The translations under genes were made by a program, and so were the position numbers. This document shows, in pieces, positions 26,151-33,883 of a DNA stretch of 64,000 nucleotides. How positions within the stretch are numbered: position 1 is the stretch's first letter; every line of letters starts with the position of its first letter. The DNA lies in NCBI GenBank assembly GCA_026002875.1, contig BPGE01000001.1, positions 1,612,001 through 1,676,000 on the forward strand, in the 5' to 3' direction. The stretch is from Bryobacteraceae bacterium (GTDB taxonomy: Bacteria; Acidobacteriota; Terriglobia; Bryobacterales; Bryobacteraceae). Under the pieces are notes generated by a model that saw only the letters and a list, made by a program, of their open reading frames with translations, was not told the origin of the DNA and searched no databases.

Positions 26151-27872
26151 ATGGCGCGCAGACTCCTCCTCGCCCTGCTTCTCCTCGCCGCGGCCCTCCC
26201 CGCCCAGCGGCTCGCCATCACCGGCGCCCAGGTCATCGACGGCACCGGCGCGCCGCCCCGCCGCCTCACCGTCCTCATCGAACAGGACCGCATCGCCGCC
26301 GTTGGCGAAAACCTTCCGATCCCTCCCGGCACGCCCGCCATCAATGCCGAAGGCCACACGCTCCTGCCCGGACTGTTCGATCTCCACACCCACCTGCTCG
26401 CCTCCGGCGGCGCGAAAGACGTCGATTGGGCCAAGGCTCTCAAGCTCTACCTCGCCCACGGCGTCACCACCGTCGTCGATCTCAGCACCTATCCTGAACA
26501 GTTCGAGCCCATGCGCCGCCTGTTCGCCGCTGGCCTCGAAGCCCCGCGCGTCCACATGGCGGCCCGTTTCACCACGCCTCTCGGCCACGGCATGGAAGGC
26601 GGCCGCGGCGACTTCCACACCCAGCTCGTCCTCACCCCCCGCGAAGCCCGCAACGCCGTCCGCCGCTTCGCTCCCTACAAGCCCGACCTGCTCAAAGTCT
26701 TCACCGACGGCTGGCGCTACGGCGCCGAGCCTGACATGACCTCGATGGAAGAGGAAACCCTCCGCGCTCTCGTTGAAGAAGCCCATCAGCTCGGCCTCAA
26801 GGTCGTCACTCACACCGTCACCGTCCGCCGCGCCCGCGAAGCCGCGCGCGCTGGCGTCGACATCATCAATCACGGCATCGGCGACGGAGTCCTCGATGCC
26901 GACACCCTCCGCCAGATCCTCGAATCCGGCACCGGGTACGTCCAGACGCTCGCCGTCTACGAACCCCGCGGCGCCAAAGTCATCCCCGCGCGCCAGCGCC
27001 GCTGGGCGCACCTGATGGCCAACTGCTCGCTGGCCCGCTCCTCCGGACTTCTGAACGGCGCCGGCACCGACGCCGGCATGCCCGGCACGCCTCACGGCGA
27101 GTCCACTCTGCACGAGCTTGAACTCATGGTCAACTGCGGCTTCACTCCGCTCGAAGCGATCACCGCCGCCACTGCCACCAGCGCGCGCCTTCTCGGCACG
27201 CCGGACCGCGGCCGCATCCAGCCTGGTCTGTTCGCCGATCTGGTCCTCGTCGAGGGCAACCCCGCCGAGCGCATCTCCGATCTCCGCCGCGTCCGCCGCA
27301 TCTGGCTCGGGGGCAGGGAACTGAACCGCGAGCAGCTCCTTGCCGCCATCTCCAGACCCGGCCCTTCGCCGCTCCCTCTCACGGGCGGTCCGGCGCCGGA
27401 GCTGCTAGATGACTTCGAATCCGAAAACGGCCGCTCCCGCCTCGATACGCTCTGGATCAACCGCACCGACGCAGGGCTCGATTTCTCGCGGATGACCTAC
27501 CACCGCACGCAGCGCGCGCCCGGCAATCACTGCCTCACGGTGCTCGCCGAAATGAGCGACAAGGACCGCCCGCTGGCCGCAATGGTTCTGCCGCTGTCGA
27601 AAGGCGCCGTCCTGCCCGTCGATCTCGGCTCGTGGCAGGGCGTCGAATTCGAGGCCCGCGGCGACGGCCCCTTCCAGCTTCTGCTGCGCTGGCGCGGCGG
27701 CGAAGCCAGCGCTCCCTTTGAAGCCTCCGCCGCCTGGCAGCGCGTCCGCATCCCTTTCGCCGCTTTCGCAAAGCCGGATCTCAAGGAAACAATTTCGCTT
27801 GAATTTGTCATTGCGCGACCGGCCGGCCGCAAGGCCCTCCTCGAACTCGACAACGTGAGGCTTTACCGGTGA
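26151..27872 (+). CDS. Exported amidohydrolase with C-terminal carbohydrate-binding-like domain
   Basis: A 573-residue metal-dependent hydrolase of the imidazolonepropionase/prolidase-like amidohydrolase group. Signal peptide MARRLLLALLLLAAALPAQ; then the small beta domain, then the barrel with H79-x-H81 (LPGLFDLHTHLL), a later His in KVVTHTVTVRRA, DIINHGIGDG and the metal/base Asp in GAGTDAGMPG. Residues about 415-573 form an extra beta-sandwich (LLDDFESENGRS to LELDNVRLYR) that resembles CIA30/discoidin-like binding domains; most relatives lack this. The substrate is unknown. It overlaps the NUDIX gene as GTGA. Confidence 0.88.
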   Translation: MARRLLLALLLLAAALPAQRLAITGAQVIDGTGAPPRRLTVLIEQDRIAAVGENLPIPPGTPAINAEGHTLLPGLFDLHTHLLASGGAKDVDWAKALKLYLAHGVTTVVDLSTYPEQFEPMRRLFAAGLEAPRVHMAARFTTPLGHGMEGGRGDFHTQLVLTPREARNAVRRFAPYKPDLLKVFTDGWRYGAEPDMTSMEEETLRALVEEAHQLGLKVVTHTVTVRRAREAARAGVDIINHGIGDGVLDADTLRQILESGTGYVQTLAVYEPRGAKVIPARQRRWAHLMANCSLARSSGLLNGAGTDAGMPGTPHGESTLHELELMVNCGFTPLEAITAATATSARLLGTPDRGRIQPGLFADLVLVEGNPAERISDLRRVRRIWLGGRELNREQLLAAISRPGPSPLPLTGGPAPELLDDFESENGRSRLDTLWINRTDAGLDFSRMTYHRTQRAPGNHCLTVLAEMSDKDRPLAAMVLPLSKGAVLPVDLGSWQGVEFEARGDGPFQLLLRWRGGEASAPFEASAAWQRVRIPFAAFAKPDLKETISLEFVIARPAGRKALLELDNVRLYR

Positions 27873-28426
27873 CCGGACGCACGGACCTCCTCGCTCTGCT
27901 TCGCGCCCACACGCCCTGGGACGCCCGCGAAGCCGCCATGCTCGCCCGCATCATCGCCTTTGTCGAAGCCCACGAAGACTGCTTTGAGCGGTCCCTGCTG
28001 ATCGGCCACGTCACCGGCTCGGCCTGGGTCGTCAATCCCGAGCGCACCCACGCCCTGCTCGTCCACCACCGCCGCCTCGACCGCTGGCTTCAGCCCGGCG
28101 GCCATTGCGACGGCAGCCCGGATGTGCTCGCCACCGCCCTGCGCGAAGTTCTCGAAGAAACCGGCATCGAAGCCCGCCCGGTCGCAAGAGCCGTGTTCGA
28201 CGTCGATGCTCACGACATCCCCGCGCGCGGCGCGGAGCCCGCCCACGTCCACTACGACATCCGCTTCCTCGCCGAAGCGCCGCTGTCGCAGCAGCCTGTC
28301 GTCAGCCCGGAGTCGCGCGATGTCCGTTGGGTCGCACTCGGCGACATCCCTTCGCTTGGAACCGACTCTTCCGTCCTCCGCCTGGTCGAAAAAACACGTC
28401 CGTCCTCATCTGTTCGGGACCGTTGA
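27869..28426 (+). CDS. NUDIX hydrolase
   Basis: A 185-residue cytoplasmic NUDIX protein that would hydrolyse a nucleoside diphosphate linked to another group. The NUDIX box reads GHCDGSPDVLATALREVLEETGI: the REVLEETG core that binds metal is intact, but the first Glu of the Gx5E part is replaced by Pro, as in some other subfamilies. GTG start at 27869 overlaps the amidohydrolase stop. Its own stop codon lies inside the -35 box of the next promoter. Confidence 0.9.
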   Translation: MTGRTDLLALLRAHTPWDAREAAMLARIIAFVEAHEDCFERSLLIGHVTGSAWVVNPERTHALLVHHRRLDRWLQPGGHCDGSPDVLATALREVLEETGIEARPVARAVFDVDAHDIPARGAEPAHVHYDIRFLAEAPLSQQPVVSPESRDVRWVALGDIPSLGTDSSVLRLVEKTRPSSSVRDR

Positions 28427-28451
28427 CACCGCCGCGCGCGCGCCGTAGGAT
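28423..28451 (+). promoter_or_regulatory. Sigma70-type promoter of the fluoride-riboswitch operon
   Basis: A perfect -35 box TTGACA (28423-28428) is spaced 17 bp from TAGGAT (28446-28451, four of six). Transcription would start near 28458, a few bases before the riboswitch aptamer. The -35 box contains the stop codon of the NUDIX gene. Confidence 0.75.
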
Positions 28452-28463
28452 CGAGACGTACAG

Positions 28464-28520
28464 TTGAAAGCGGTGGAGTCCGCTTCCCGCCGTTGCCAAC
28501 AACGGCCAATGACTCCTGCA
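28464..28520 (+). promoter_or_regulatory. Fluoride riboswitch (crcB motif)
   Basis: All elements of the fluoride aptamer are present in order. Stem P1 is AAGCG (28468-28472) with CGCTT (28481-28485); its loop GTGGAGTC holds GGAGTC (28475-28480), which can form the defining pseudoknot with GACTCC (28511-28516). The second stem is GCCGTTG (28489-28495) with CAACGGC (28500-28506), loop CCAA. The segment after it, CAATGACTCCTGC, matches the conserved TGATGACTCCTAC end of the family with small changes. The aptamer starts a few bases after the predicted transcription start and ends 70 nt before the antiporter ATG. No clear terminator hairpin with a T-run follows, so control may act on translation (inference). 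Confidence 0.85.
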
Positions 28521-28590
28521 GCAGGTGGACTGCGGGGTCGTTGGCCGGCCCGGCAGCCACCCAGGACAATCTGACGCAAGGAACCGCCCG

Positions 28591-29799
28591 ATGGAACAGG
28601 TATGGTTCGTCGCAGCGCTGTGGCTGCTGCTGGCTCTCATCGCCGTGCTTGCCGCGCATTGGACCGGCATCTCCACCGCGCTTTCCGAGATCGTCGTCGG
28701 CACCGTGGCGCAGCTCGTCATTGGCATGCTGCTCGGGCGCGAAGCGCTGGGCGCAAAGGCAGGCTGGGTAACGTTTCTCGCCGGCACCGGCGCCGTCGTG
28801 CTCACCTTTCTCGCCGGAGCCGAACTCGACCCGGAAGTCTTCCGCATGAAGTGGCGCGAAGCCCTCGGCGTCGGCCTCGCCGGCTTCCTCGCGCCTTTCT
28901 TTGGCGCCGCGCTCATCGCGCACTATCTGCTGGGCTGGGGCTGGATGCCCTCCTGGCTCGCCGGCGTCGCGCTCTCCACCACCTCCGTCGCGGTTGTTTA
29001 CGCCGTCATGCTCGAGCTCGGCTTCAACCGCACCGAATACGGCAAGGCCATCCTCGCCGCCTGCTTCGTCAACGATCTCGGCACTGTCCTCGCGCTCGGC
29101 TTCATCTTCGCCCCGTTCACCTGGAAGACGCTCGTCTTCGCCGCCCTCTGCGCCGTGGTTCTGTTCGCGCTGCCATTCCTCACACGCTGGTTCTTCGACC
29201 GCTATGGCGGCCGCGTCTCGGAGATGGAAACCAAATACCTTCTCTTCCTCCTGTTCGGCATGGGCGGTGTCGCCGCCTGGGCCGGCAGCGAGGCCGTGCT
29301 CCCCGCCTACCTGATCGGCATGATGCTGGCCGGCACTGTCGGACGCGACCATTTCCTCGTCCGCCGCCTCTGCACCCTCACCTTCGGCCTGCTCACGCCC
29401 TTCTACTTCATCCGCGCCGGCAGCTTCGTCTCCATTCCCGCCCTGCTCGGCGCGCCGCTCGTCTTCTTCGCCCTGTTCGGCGCGAAAATGGCGTCCAAGC
29501 TCGCCGGACTCCTCCCTGTCGTCCGCGCCTTCGGCTACGAACGCAAGGAAGGAACATATTATTCCCTCATGATGTCCACCGGACTCACCTTCGGCACCAT
29601 CTCCGCGCTGTTCGGCCTCAACCACGGCGTCATCGACCAGAACCAGTACTCGCATCTTGTAGCCGCTGTCATCGGCAGCGCCGTCATCCCAACGGCCATT
29701 GCCAACGCGCGCTACCTCCCCGTTCATCTGCTGCCGGAAGAAGAACGCCGCCTCCGCGAGTCCGCTTACGGAGAGCCGGAAGGAGAATTGGATGTCTAG
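28591..29799 (+). CDS. CPA-family cation/proton antiporter under fluoride riboswitch control
   Basis: Inner-membrane antiporter of 402 residues with about eleven or twelve hydrophobic helices. The ion-binding pair is N161-D162 in ACFVNDLGTVLALG, preceded by the STTSVAVVYAVM helix with the unwound polar stretch and the FLAGAELD motif at the end of an earlier helix. It lacks the C-terminal TrkA-N/TrkA-C regulatory domains found in KefB/KefC-type proteins. AAGGA lies 8 nt before the ATG at 28591. Related antiporters have been listed among genes preceded by fluoride riboswitches, so export of fluoride or pH/ion homeostasis under fluoride stress is likely. The DUF190 proteins behind it may take the place of the missing regulatory domains (inference). 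Confidence 0.9.
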   Translation: MEQVWFVAALWLLLALIAVLAAHWTGISTALSEIVVGTVAQLVIGMLLGREALGAKAGWVTFLAGTGAVVLTFLAGAELDPEVFRMKWREALGVGLAGFLAPFFGAALIAHYLLGWGWMPSWLAGVALSTTSVAVVYAVMLELGFNRTEYGKAILAACFVNDLGTVLALGFIFAPFTWKTLVFAALCAVVLFALPFLTRWFFDRYGGRVSEMETKYLLFLLFGMGGVAAWAGSEAVLPAYLIGMMLAGTVGRDHFLVRRLCTLTFGLLTPFYFIRAGSFVSIPALLGAPLVFFALFGAKMASKLAGLLPVVRAFGYERKEGTYYSLMMSTGLTFGTISALFGLNHGVIDQNQYSHLVAAVIGSAVIPTAIANARYLPVHLLPEEERRLRESAYGEPEGELDV

Positions 29800-29829
29800 T
29801 CAAGGATTGCCATCCCCCCAGGAGGCCCC

Positions 29830-30564
29830 ATGCTGAAACGCGGCCCTGCCAAGAAAGTCATCATCTACATCAACGAAGACACGCAGCACCACGCCACCGC
29901 CCTGCACGACGCCATCATGACCTACCTGCTCAACCATGGCGTCTCCGGCGCCACTTCCACCCGCGCCTACGCAGGCTTTGGCGCCAGCCAGACGTTGCAC
30001 ACGCCGAAGATCGAGGTGCTCTCCCAGCACCTCCCTCTCCGCATTGAATTTGTCGAGACTCCTGAAAAGGTGGAGGAACTGCTCCCCACCCTCTACGACA
30101 TGGTCACCGACGGCCTCATCGAAGTCCACGACACGTTCGTCGTCAAGGCCGCCCGCAGGACCCCCAAGCCCGAGCCGAAACTCCCGCACCTGAAAAAACA
30201 GGCTCCCGCCCGGCTCCTCCGCGTCTTCCTTGGCGAGGCCGACCGCTGGCACGGCGAGCCCCTCTACGACGCCATCGTCAAGAAGCTCCGCATGCTTGAA
30301 ATCGCTGGCGCCACCGTCTACCGCGGCATTCTCGGCTACGGCGCCAAGGGCCACGAACACAAGGGCAGCTTCTTCCACCCGACGCGCGACCTGCCCGTCA
30401 TGATCTCCGTCATTGACGAGCCCGACAAAATCGCCCAGGCAGTCGAAGCCATCGAACAGATGCTCGACGACGGCCTCATCGTCATCTCCGACGTCGATAT
30501 GGTCCGCCTCCTCCGCGGAGGCGTCAGCACGGAGCAGTCCCATGCAGGCGGCCCAACCAGCTAA
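29830..30564 (+). CDS. Tandem DUF190 (PII-like) protein
   Basis: A cytoplasmic 244-residue protein made of two DUF190 domains. The first (about 5-110) contains KKVIIYINEDTQHHATALHD and YLLNHGVSGATSTRAYAGFG; the second (about 125-232) contains RLLRVFLGEADRWHGEPLYD and EIAGATVYRGILGYGAKG. Both end in the DGLI region that closes the ferredoxin-like fold. DUF190 proteins are structurally related to PII signalling proteins and often sit next to CrcB or to antiporters. GGAGG 5 nt before the ATG suggests strong translation. It lies 30 bp after the antiporter gene and overlaps the next DUF190 gene by 23 bp. Confidence 0.92.
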   Translation: MLKRGPAKKVIIYINEDTQHHATALHDAIMTYLLNHGVSGATSTRAYAGFGASQTLHTPKIEVLSQHLPLRIEFVETPEKVEELLPTLYDMVTDGLIEVHDTFVVKAARRTPKPEPKLPHLKKQAPARLLRVFLGEADRWHGEPLYDAIVKKLRMLEIAGATVYRGILGYGAKGHEHKGSFFHPTRDLPVMISVIDEPDKIAQAVEAIEQMLDDGLIVISDVDMVRLLRGGVSTEQSHAGGPTS

Positions 30565-30895
30565 GCTCCTCCGCATCCACATCTCCGCCGGCGACCGCTG
30601 GCAGGGCAAGCCCCTGTACGAAGCCATCGTCGCCCGCTGCCGCGAGCTCAAAATCGCCGGCGCCACCGTCTTCCGCGGACTCGAGGGCTACGGCGAGACC
30701 GCCATGCTGCACCGGCACCACCTCGCCCGCGCCGACGAGCCCATTCTCATCGCCGTGGTCGATTCCGCTGAAGCCATCGAACGCCTCATTTCCGGGATTG
30801 AACCGATGATCGACACCGGCCTCATCGCCGTTTCCCCGGTCGAAGTGATCCGTGTCCAGAAAAAGTCCCAATCCGGCGAGCCTTCCGGCCGGTAG
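30542..30895 (+). CDS. Single-domain DUF190 (PII-like) protein
   Basis: A 117-residue protein with one DUF190 domain (LLRIHISAGDRWQGKPLYEA, then KIAGATVFRGLEGYGE, then the DTGLIAVSPVEVIRV end). It closely resembles the second domain of the preceding protein, so the three domains in this operon come from duplication. The ATG at 30542 lies inside the preceding gene, implying translational coupling; the C-terminus overlaps the ATPase gene by 44 bp. PII-like proteins form trimers; a mixed trimer or a fused pseudo-hexamer with the tandem protein is possible (inference). Confidence 0.9.
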   Translation: MQAAQPAKLLRIHISAGDRWQGKPLYEAIVARCRELKIAGATVFRGLEGYGETAMLHRHHLARADEPILIAVVDSAEAIERLISGIEPMIDTGLIAVSPVEVIRVQKKSQSGEPSGR

Positions 30896-31616
30896 CCACG
30901 GCTGCGGCGCCTCTCCGCTGCTTCCGCTCGTCGGAAGGCAGCGCGAACTCCGCCGTCTTCAGGCTCTGTTCGCATCCGGCAACCGCGTCCTGGTTCTCGG
31001 ACCCCGCGGCATCGGCAAGTCCCGCCTCATCGCCGAAGCCGCCGCCGCTTCCGGCGTCGAGCCAGTCCGGGTCTCCACGCACGGCCCCCCGCAGGAACTC
31101 TTCCGGCAACTGCTGCCATTGCTTTGCCCGGAAACATCTTCGCCCGTTTCTGTTCGCCGCCTCGCCAGCCAGGTCCTCCAGGCCAGAGTCCTCGCCGCCC
31201 TCCAGTCCCGCCCCCGCTGGATCTGGCTCGACGATCCTCCGCCCGCCAGCGCCCTCCTCTACCGGTTCTTCCAGCGCGTCTTGTGGATCCCCCGCTGCGG
31301 CCTCGTCGCCGCCGTGGAAAACCGCGCCCGGCTCGGCGCCCTCGCCCGTCTTCTTTACGATCCGCGTGAAGAGCTCCTTCTTGCCCCGCTCAGCCACGCC
31401 GAATCCGCGGCGCTTCTCGAGCACGCCATCCACGCCTTCGGCCTCGCCCTCCACGATTCGCCCGCCGAATTCCGCCTGCGCACCCTCGAGGCCGCCGGCG
31501 GCAACCCCGGCCGCATCGTCACCCTCTGCCGCCTCGCCGCCCAGCCGCAATATTGGCATGGCGGCCGGCTCATGTTCGCGCCTCTCTGGATCGATACTCT
31601 CACCCGACTGGCGTAG
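30852..31616 (+). CDS. P-loop ATPase of AAA/STAND type, operon partner of DUF190 genes
   Basis: A 254-residue protein with a single nucleotide-binding domain: the entry VGRQRELRRLQALF, Walker A G50-P-R-G-I-G-K56-S57, and Walker B with D127-D128 in RWIWLDDPPP. The last third carries a helical lid (LSHAESAALLEHAIHAF). It resembles the NTPase cores of AAA_16/ORC-like proteins but has no effector or DNA-binding domain. The GTG at 30852 is the only reasonable start, because no other start codon precedes the conserved VGRQREL; it overlaps the DUF190 gene by 44 bp. The stop overlaps the convergent dynamin gene by 17 bp. Function unknown; co-transcription points to the fluoride/antiporter unit. Confidence 0.75.
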   Translation: MSRKSPNPASLPAGSHGCGASPLLPLVGRQRELRRLQALFASGNRVLVLGPRGIGKSRLIAEAAAASGVEPVRVSTHGPPQELFRQLLPLLCPETSSPVSVRRLASQVLQARVLAALQSRPRWIWLDDPPPASALLYRFFQRVLWIPRCGLVAAVENRARLGALARLLYDPREELLLAPLSHAESAALLEHAIHAFGLALHDSPAEFRLRTLEAAGGNPGRIVTLCRLAAQPQYWHGGRLMFAPLWIDTLTRLA

Positions 31617-33675
31617 CGGCTACTCCGCCGGGCGGCGTCCTCAGGGCCTCTTCCGCACGCTCCAGCTCTTCCAGCCATTGCTCCAGCCGCGCCTGATGCT
31701 CCGCCTCCACCTCGCCCGCGGAAAGCAGCCGCGCGATCTCCGCGCGGAACACGCCGGCCTCGGCGTCGAACCGCTCCTGCAGCGCCTCCAGCTGCCGCAG
31801 CATCCACGCTTCGAGGCTCCGCGAGTACGCTTCCAGCGTCTTCCACACCGCGCCTCCCGCCCGCCGCTCCAGCCCCGCTGCCGCAATCCGGCTCCCTGCG
31901 CCCGGCAGTCCCGCCAGCTTCGGCAGCCGCACTTCCTCCGGCAGCATGTCCAGCCCCGGAACCGGCAACGCCCCCACTTCCGTGCACTCGAGACCCTGTC
32001 CTTCCGCTTCCGCGCCGGGCCGCATCACGTGACGCGCCATGTCCACCGCCGCCGCCAAAACGGCGCACAATTGTTTCAGGTGATGGTGGATCTCCTCTCC
32101 CGCCGCGCTGCAGACTTCCAGCGCCGCCGTGCGCAACTCTCCCCCGCAGGCGGCCCTGTCGCCCCACAGGCGCTTCTTCGCGATCCGCTCCGCGGCCAGC
32201 TCCAGCACTCTCCGGCCCTGTGCGCGCAGCGCGTCCACCATCTCCATCCCCTCGCGTCTCGATGATTCGAGACTCGCCGCCGCCCGCCGCAGCGCTCCTT
32301 CGATTCGCTCCAGTTCCGCCCGCGGAATCCGCCCCCGCCCTCCGTCCAGACGCCCGCGCAGCGCCGCCGCCACCGATGCCCGCAACGCGCGCGCCTTCCT
32401 CTCGAGCGACTCCGCCGCCAGCTCCCGGTGCCGCTCCAGCACCGGCCGCAGCATCGTCCTCTGCCACTCTTCCAGCAGCCCCGCATGCGCCTCTTCCACG
32501 CTCACCGCCGCCACCGGCACTTCGCGTCCCAGTTCCCGCGCCAGCACCCCGGCCGTATACACGCGCGCCCGTTCCAGGTCCCTCTCGTTCAGCAGATCCG
32601 CCTTGCTCAGCAGCACCATCGACGGCGTGCTCGCCCGCTCCAGCAGATCCAGCGTCGCCAGGTCTTCTTCGTTCATCGGCGTCACCGCCGTCACCAGCAG
32701 CAGTCCCAGGTCGCACCGCGGCAGATACGCCAGCGTCTCCGCCGCTCCCGATGTTGCCAGCGAGCCCAGCCCAGGCGTATCCACGAACACCAGGCCGTCG
32801 GACAGAATCGGGCTCGGCACCCTCACCACCAGCCGCAGCACTTCCCGCTGGTTCGCCGGATTCAGCTCCTCTGTGGCGAACAGCGGCAACTGTTCCACGC
32901 CCAGCCGCTCCACCCGCCCGCCGGCGAAGTAGACCGTCATCCCGGCTTCTTCCCCATATTGAATCCGCACCGGCACCGCCGTCACGGGCGTCACTCCCAC
33001 AGGCAGCACGTCCATCCCCAGCAGCCGGTTCAGCAGCGACGACTTGCCGCTGCTCACCCGTCCGAACACCGCCAGCTCGAACGTTGGCGCCTCCAGCTTT
33101 TCCACCAGCCGTTGCAGCGCCGGACGGAACTCCGTCAGATCCTCCTCCCGGATCACCTTCTCGAGCGTCCGCAACAGCCCCGCCGTGTCGCTGCCCGCCC
33201 CGAACCGCGCCAGCCGTTCCTCGAGATCCGCGCCGGTTCCGCTCCGCAATTCCGATTCCAGCGTCGCCACCAGCGACTCAAGCTGGTTCGTTACTCCCCG
33301 CAGCGCCTCTTCCGCCTCCGGCGCCAGCCCGCCATAGCCCCGCAGATGCTCTGGCGCCATCTCCTGCACCGCGATCCGCACAAACGCCAGCGTCACCAGA
33401 ATCGAGTGCAGCGCCCCGAACCGCGGACGCCCCCCGGCGCCGTCCACCTGCGCCGCCTCCAGGAACCGCCCCAGCTGCCGCCGGAACTGCGCGATCGACG
33501 ACCGCACCAGCCGCGCCTGTTGCGGCGTCACATCCGGGTGATGGCGGCGGAACAGACGTCCCGCCTCCGCGCCCATCAGAATGTTCTCGATATCCGCCAG
33601 CAGCTTGTCCGCGTATTCGGCGTTGGCCAGGATCCGCCTCTGCTGGCTTTCGTTGAATGGCGCCGTGCCGCCCAT
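31600..33675 (-). CDS. Dynamin-family GTPase
   Basis: A large bacterial dynamin-like GTPase of 691 residues. The G domain spans about 195-420: G1 GRVSSGKSS (205-213), G2 Thr within VTPVTAVPV, G3 DTPGLGS (299-305) and G4 SKAD (357-360). The N-terminal 190 residues and the C-terminal 270 residues are largely helical and charged, as expected for the stalk and bundle-signalling elements; a stretch after the G domain (ERIEGALRRAAASLESSRRE) looks coiled-coil. A hydrophobic paddle is not obvious. Such proteins act in membrane remodelling or repair. A good GGAAGGAG ribosome site precedes the ATG. It converges on and overlaps the ATPase gene. Confidence 0.9.
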   Translation of the reverse strand: MGGTAPFNESQQRRILANAEYADKLLADIENILMGAEAGRLFRRHHPDVTPQQARLVRSSIAQFRRQLGRFLEAAQVDGAGGRPRFGALHSILVTLAFVRIAVQEMAPEHLRGYGGLAPEAEEALRGVTNQLESLVATLESELRSGTGADLEERLARFGAGSDTAGLLRTLEKVIREEDLTEFRPALQRLVEKLEAPTFELAVFGRVSSGKSSLLNRLLGMDVLPVGVTPVTAVPVRIQYGEEAGMTVYFAGGRVERLGVEQLPLFATEELNPANQREVLRLVVRVPSPILSDGLVFVDTPGLGSLATSGAAETLAYLPRCDLGLLLVTAVTPMNEEDLATLDLLERASTPSMVLLSKADLLNERDLERARVYTAGVLARELGREVPVAAVSVEEAHAGLLEEWQRTMLRPVLERHRELAAESLERKARALRASVAAALRGRLDGGRGRIPRAELERIEGALRRAAASLESSRREGMEMVDALRAQGRRVLELAAERIAKKRLWGDRAACGGELRTAALEVCSAAGEEIHHHLKQLCAVLAAAVDMARHVMRPGAEAEGQGLECTEVGALPVPGLDMLPEEVRLPKLAGLPGAGSRIAAAGLERRAGGAVWKTLEAYSRSLEAWMLRQLEALQERFDAEAGVFRAEIARLLSAGEVEAEHQARLEQWLEELERAEEALRTPPGGVAATPVG

Positions 33676-33883
33676 CTCTCCTTCCTTTCAGGCTGGCCTC
33701 CCGCGCCGGCTTCATCCGGCTGCCCGGTTCCAGGTAGGAGTCATCTGCCCGGCCAGCGGGCGGTTCACGGCGAACTCCAACGCCTGCATCAAATATGACG
33801 CATCCGCGCCCGCTCTGGATACAGCCTTCTTCGCCCCCGTAATAGGTTTGTGTTATTGACGCATCGGCCGGCCCTGTGACGAA

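Noticed and set aside
27950-28426. Defective NUDIX protein because the first Glu of the box is Pro
   Set aside because: The metal-binding REVLEETG core is intact, and similar substitutions occur in functional subfamilies, so I keep it as an intact gene.
28590-30047. 481-codon frame overlapping the antiporter on the same strand
   Set aside because: Arg/His-rich out-of-frame reading of a gene with clear membrane helices and the N-D ion site.
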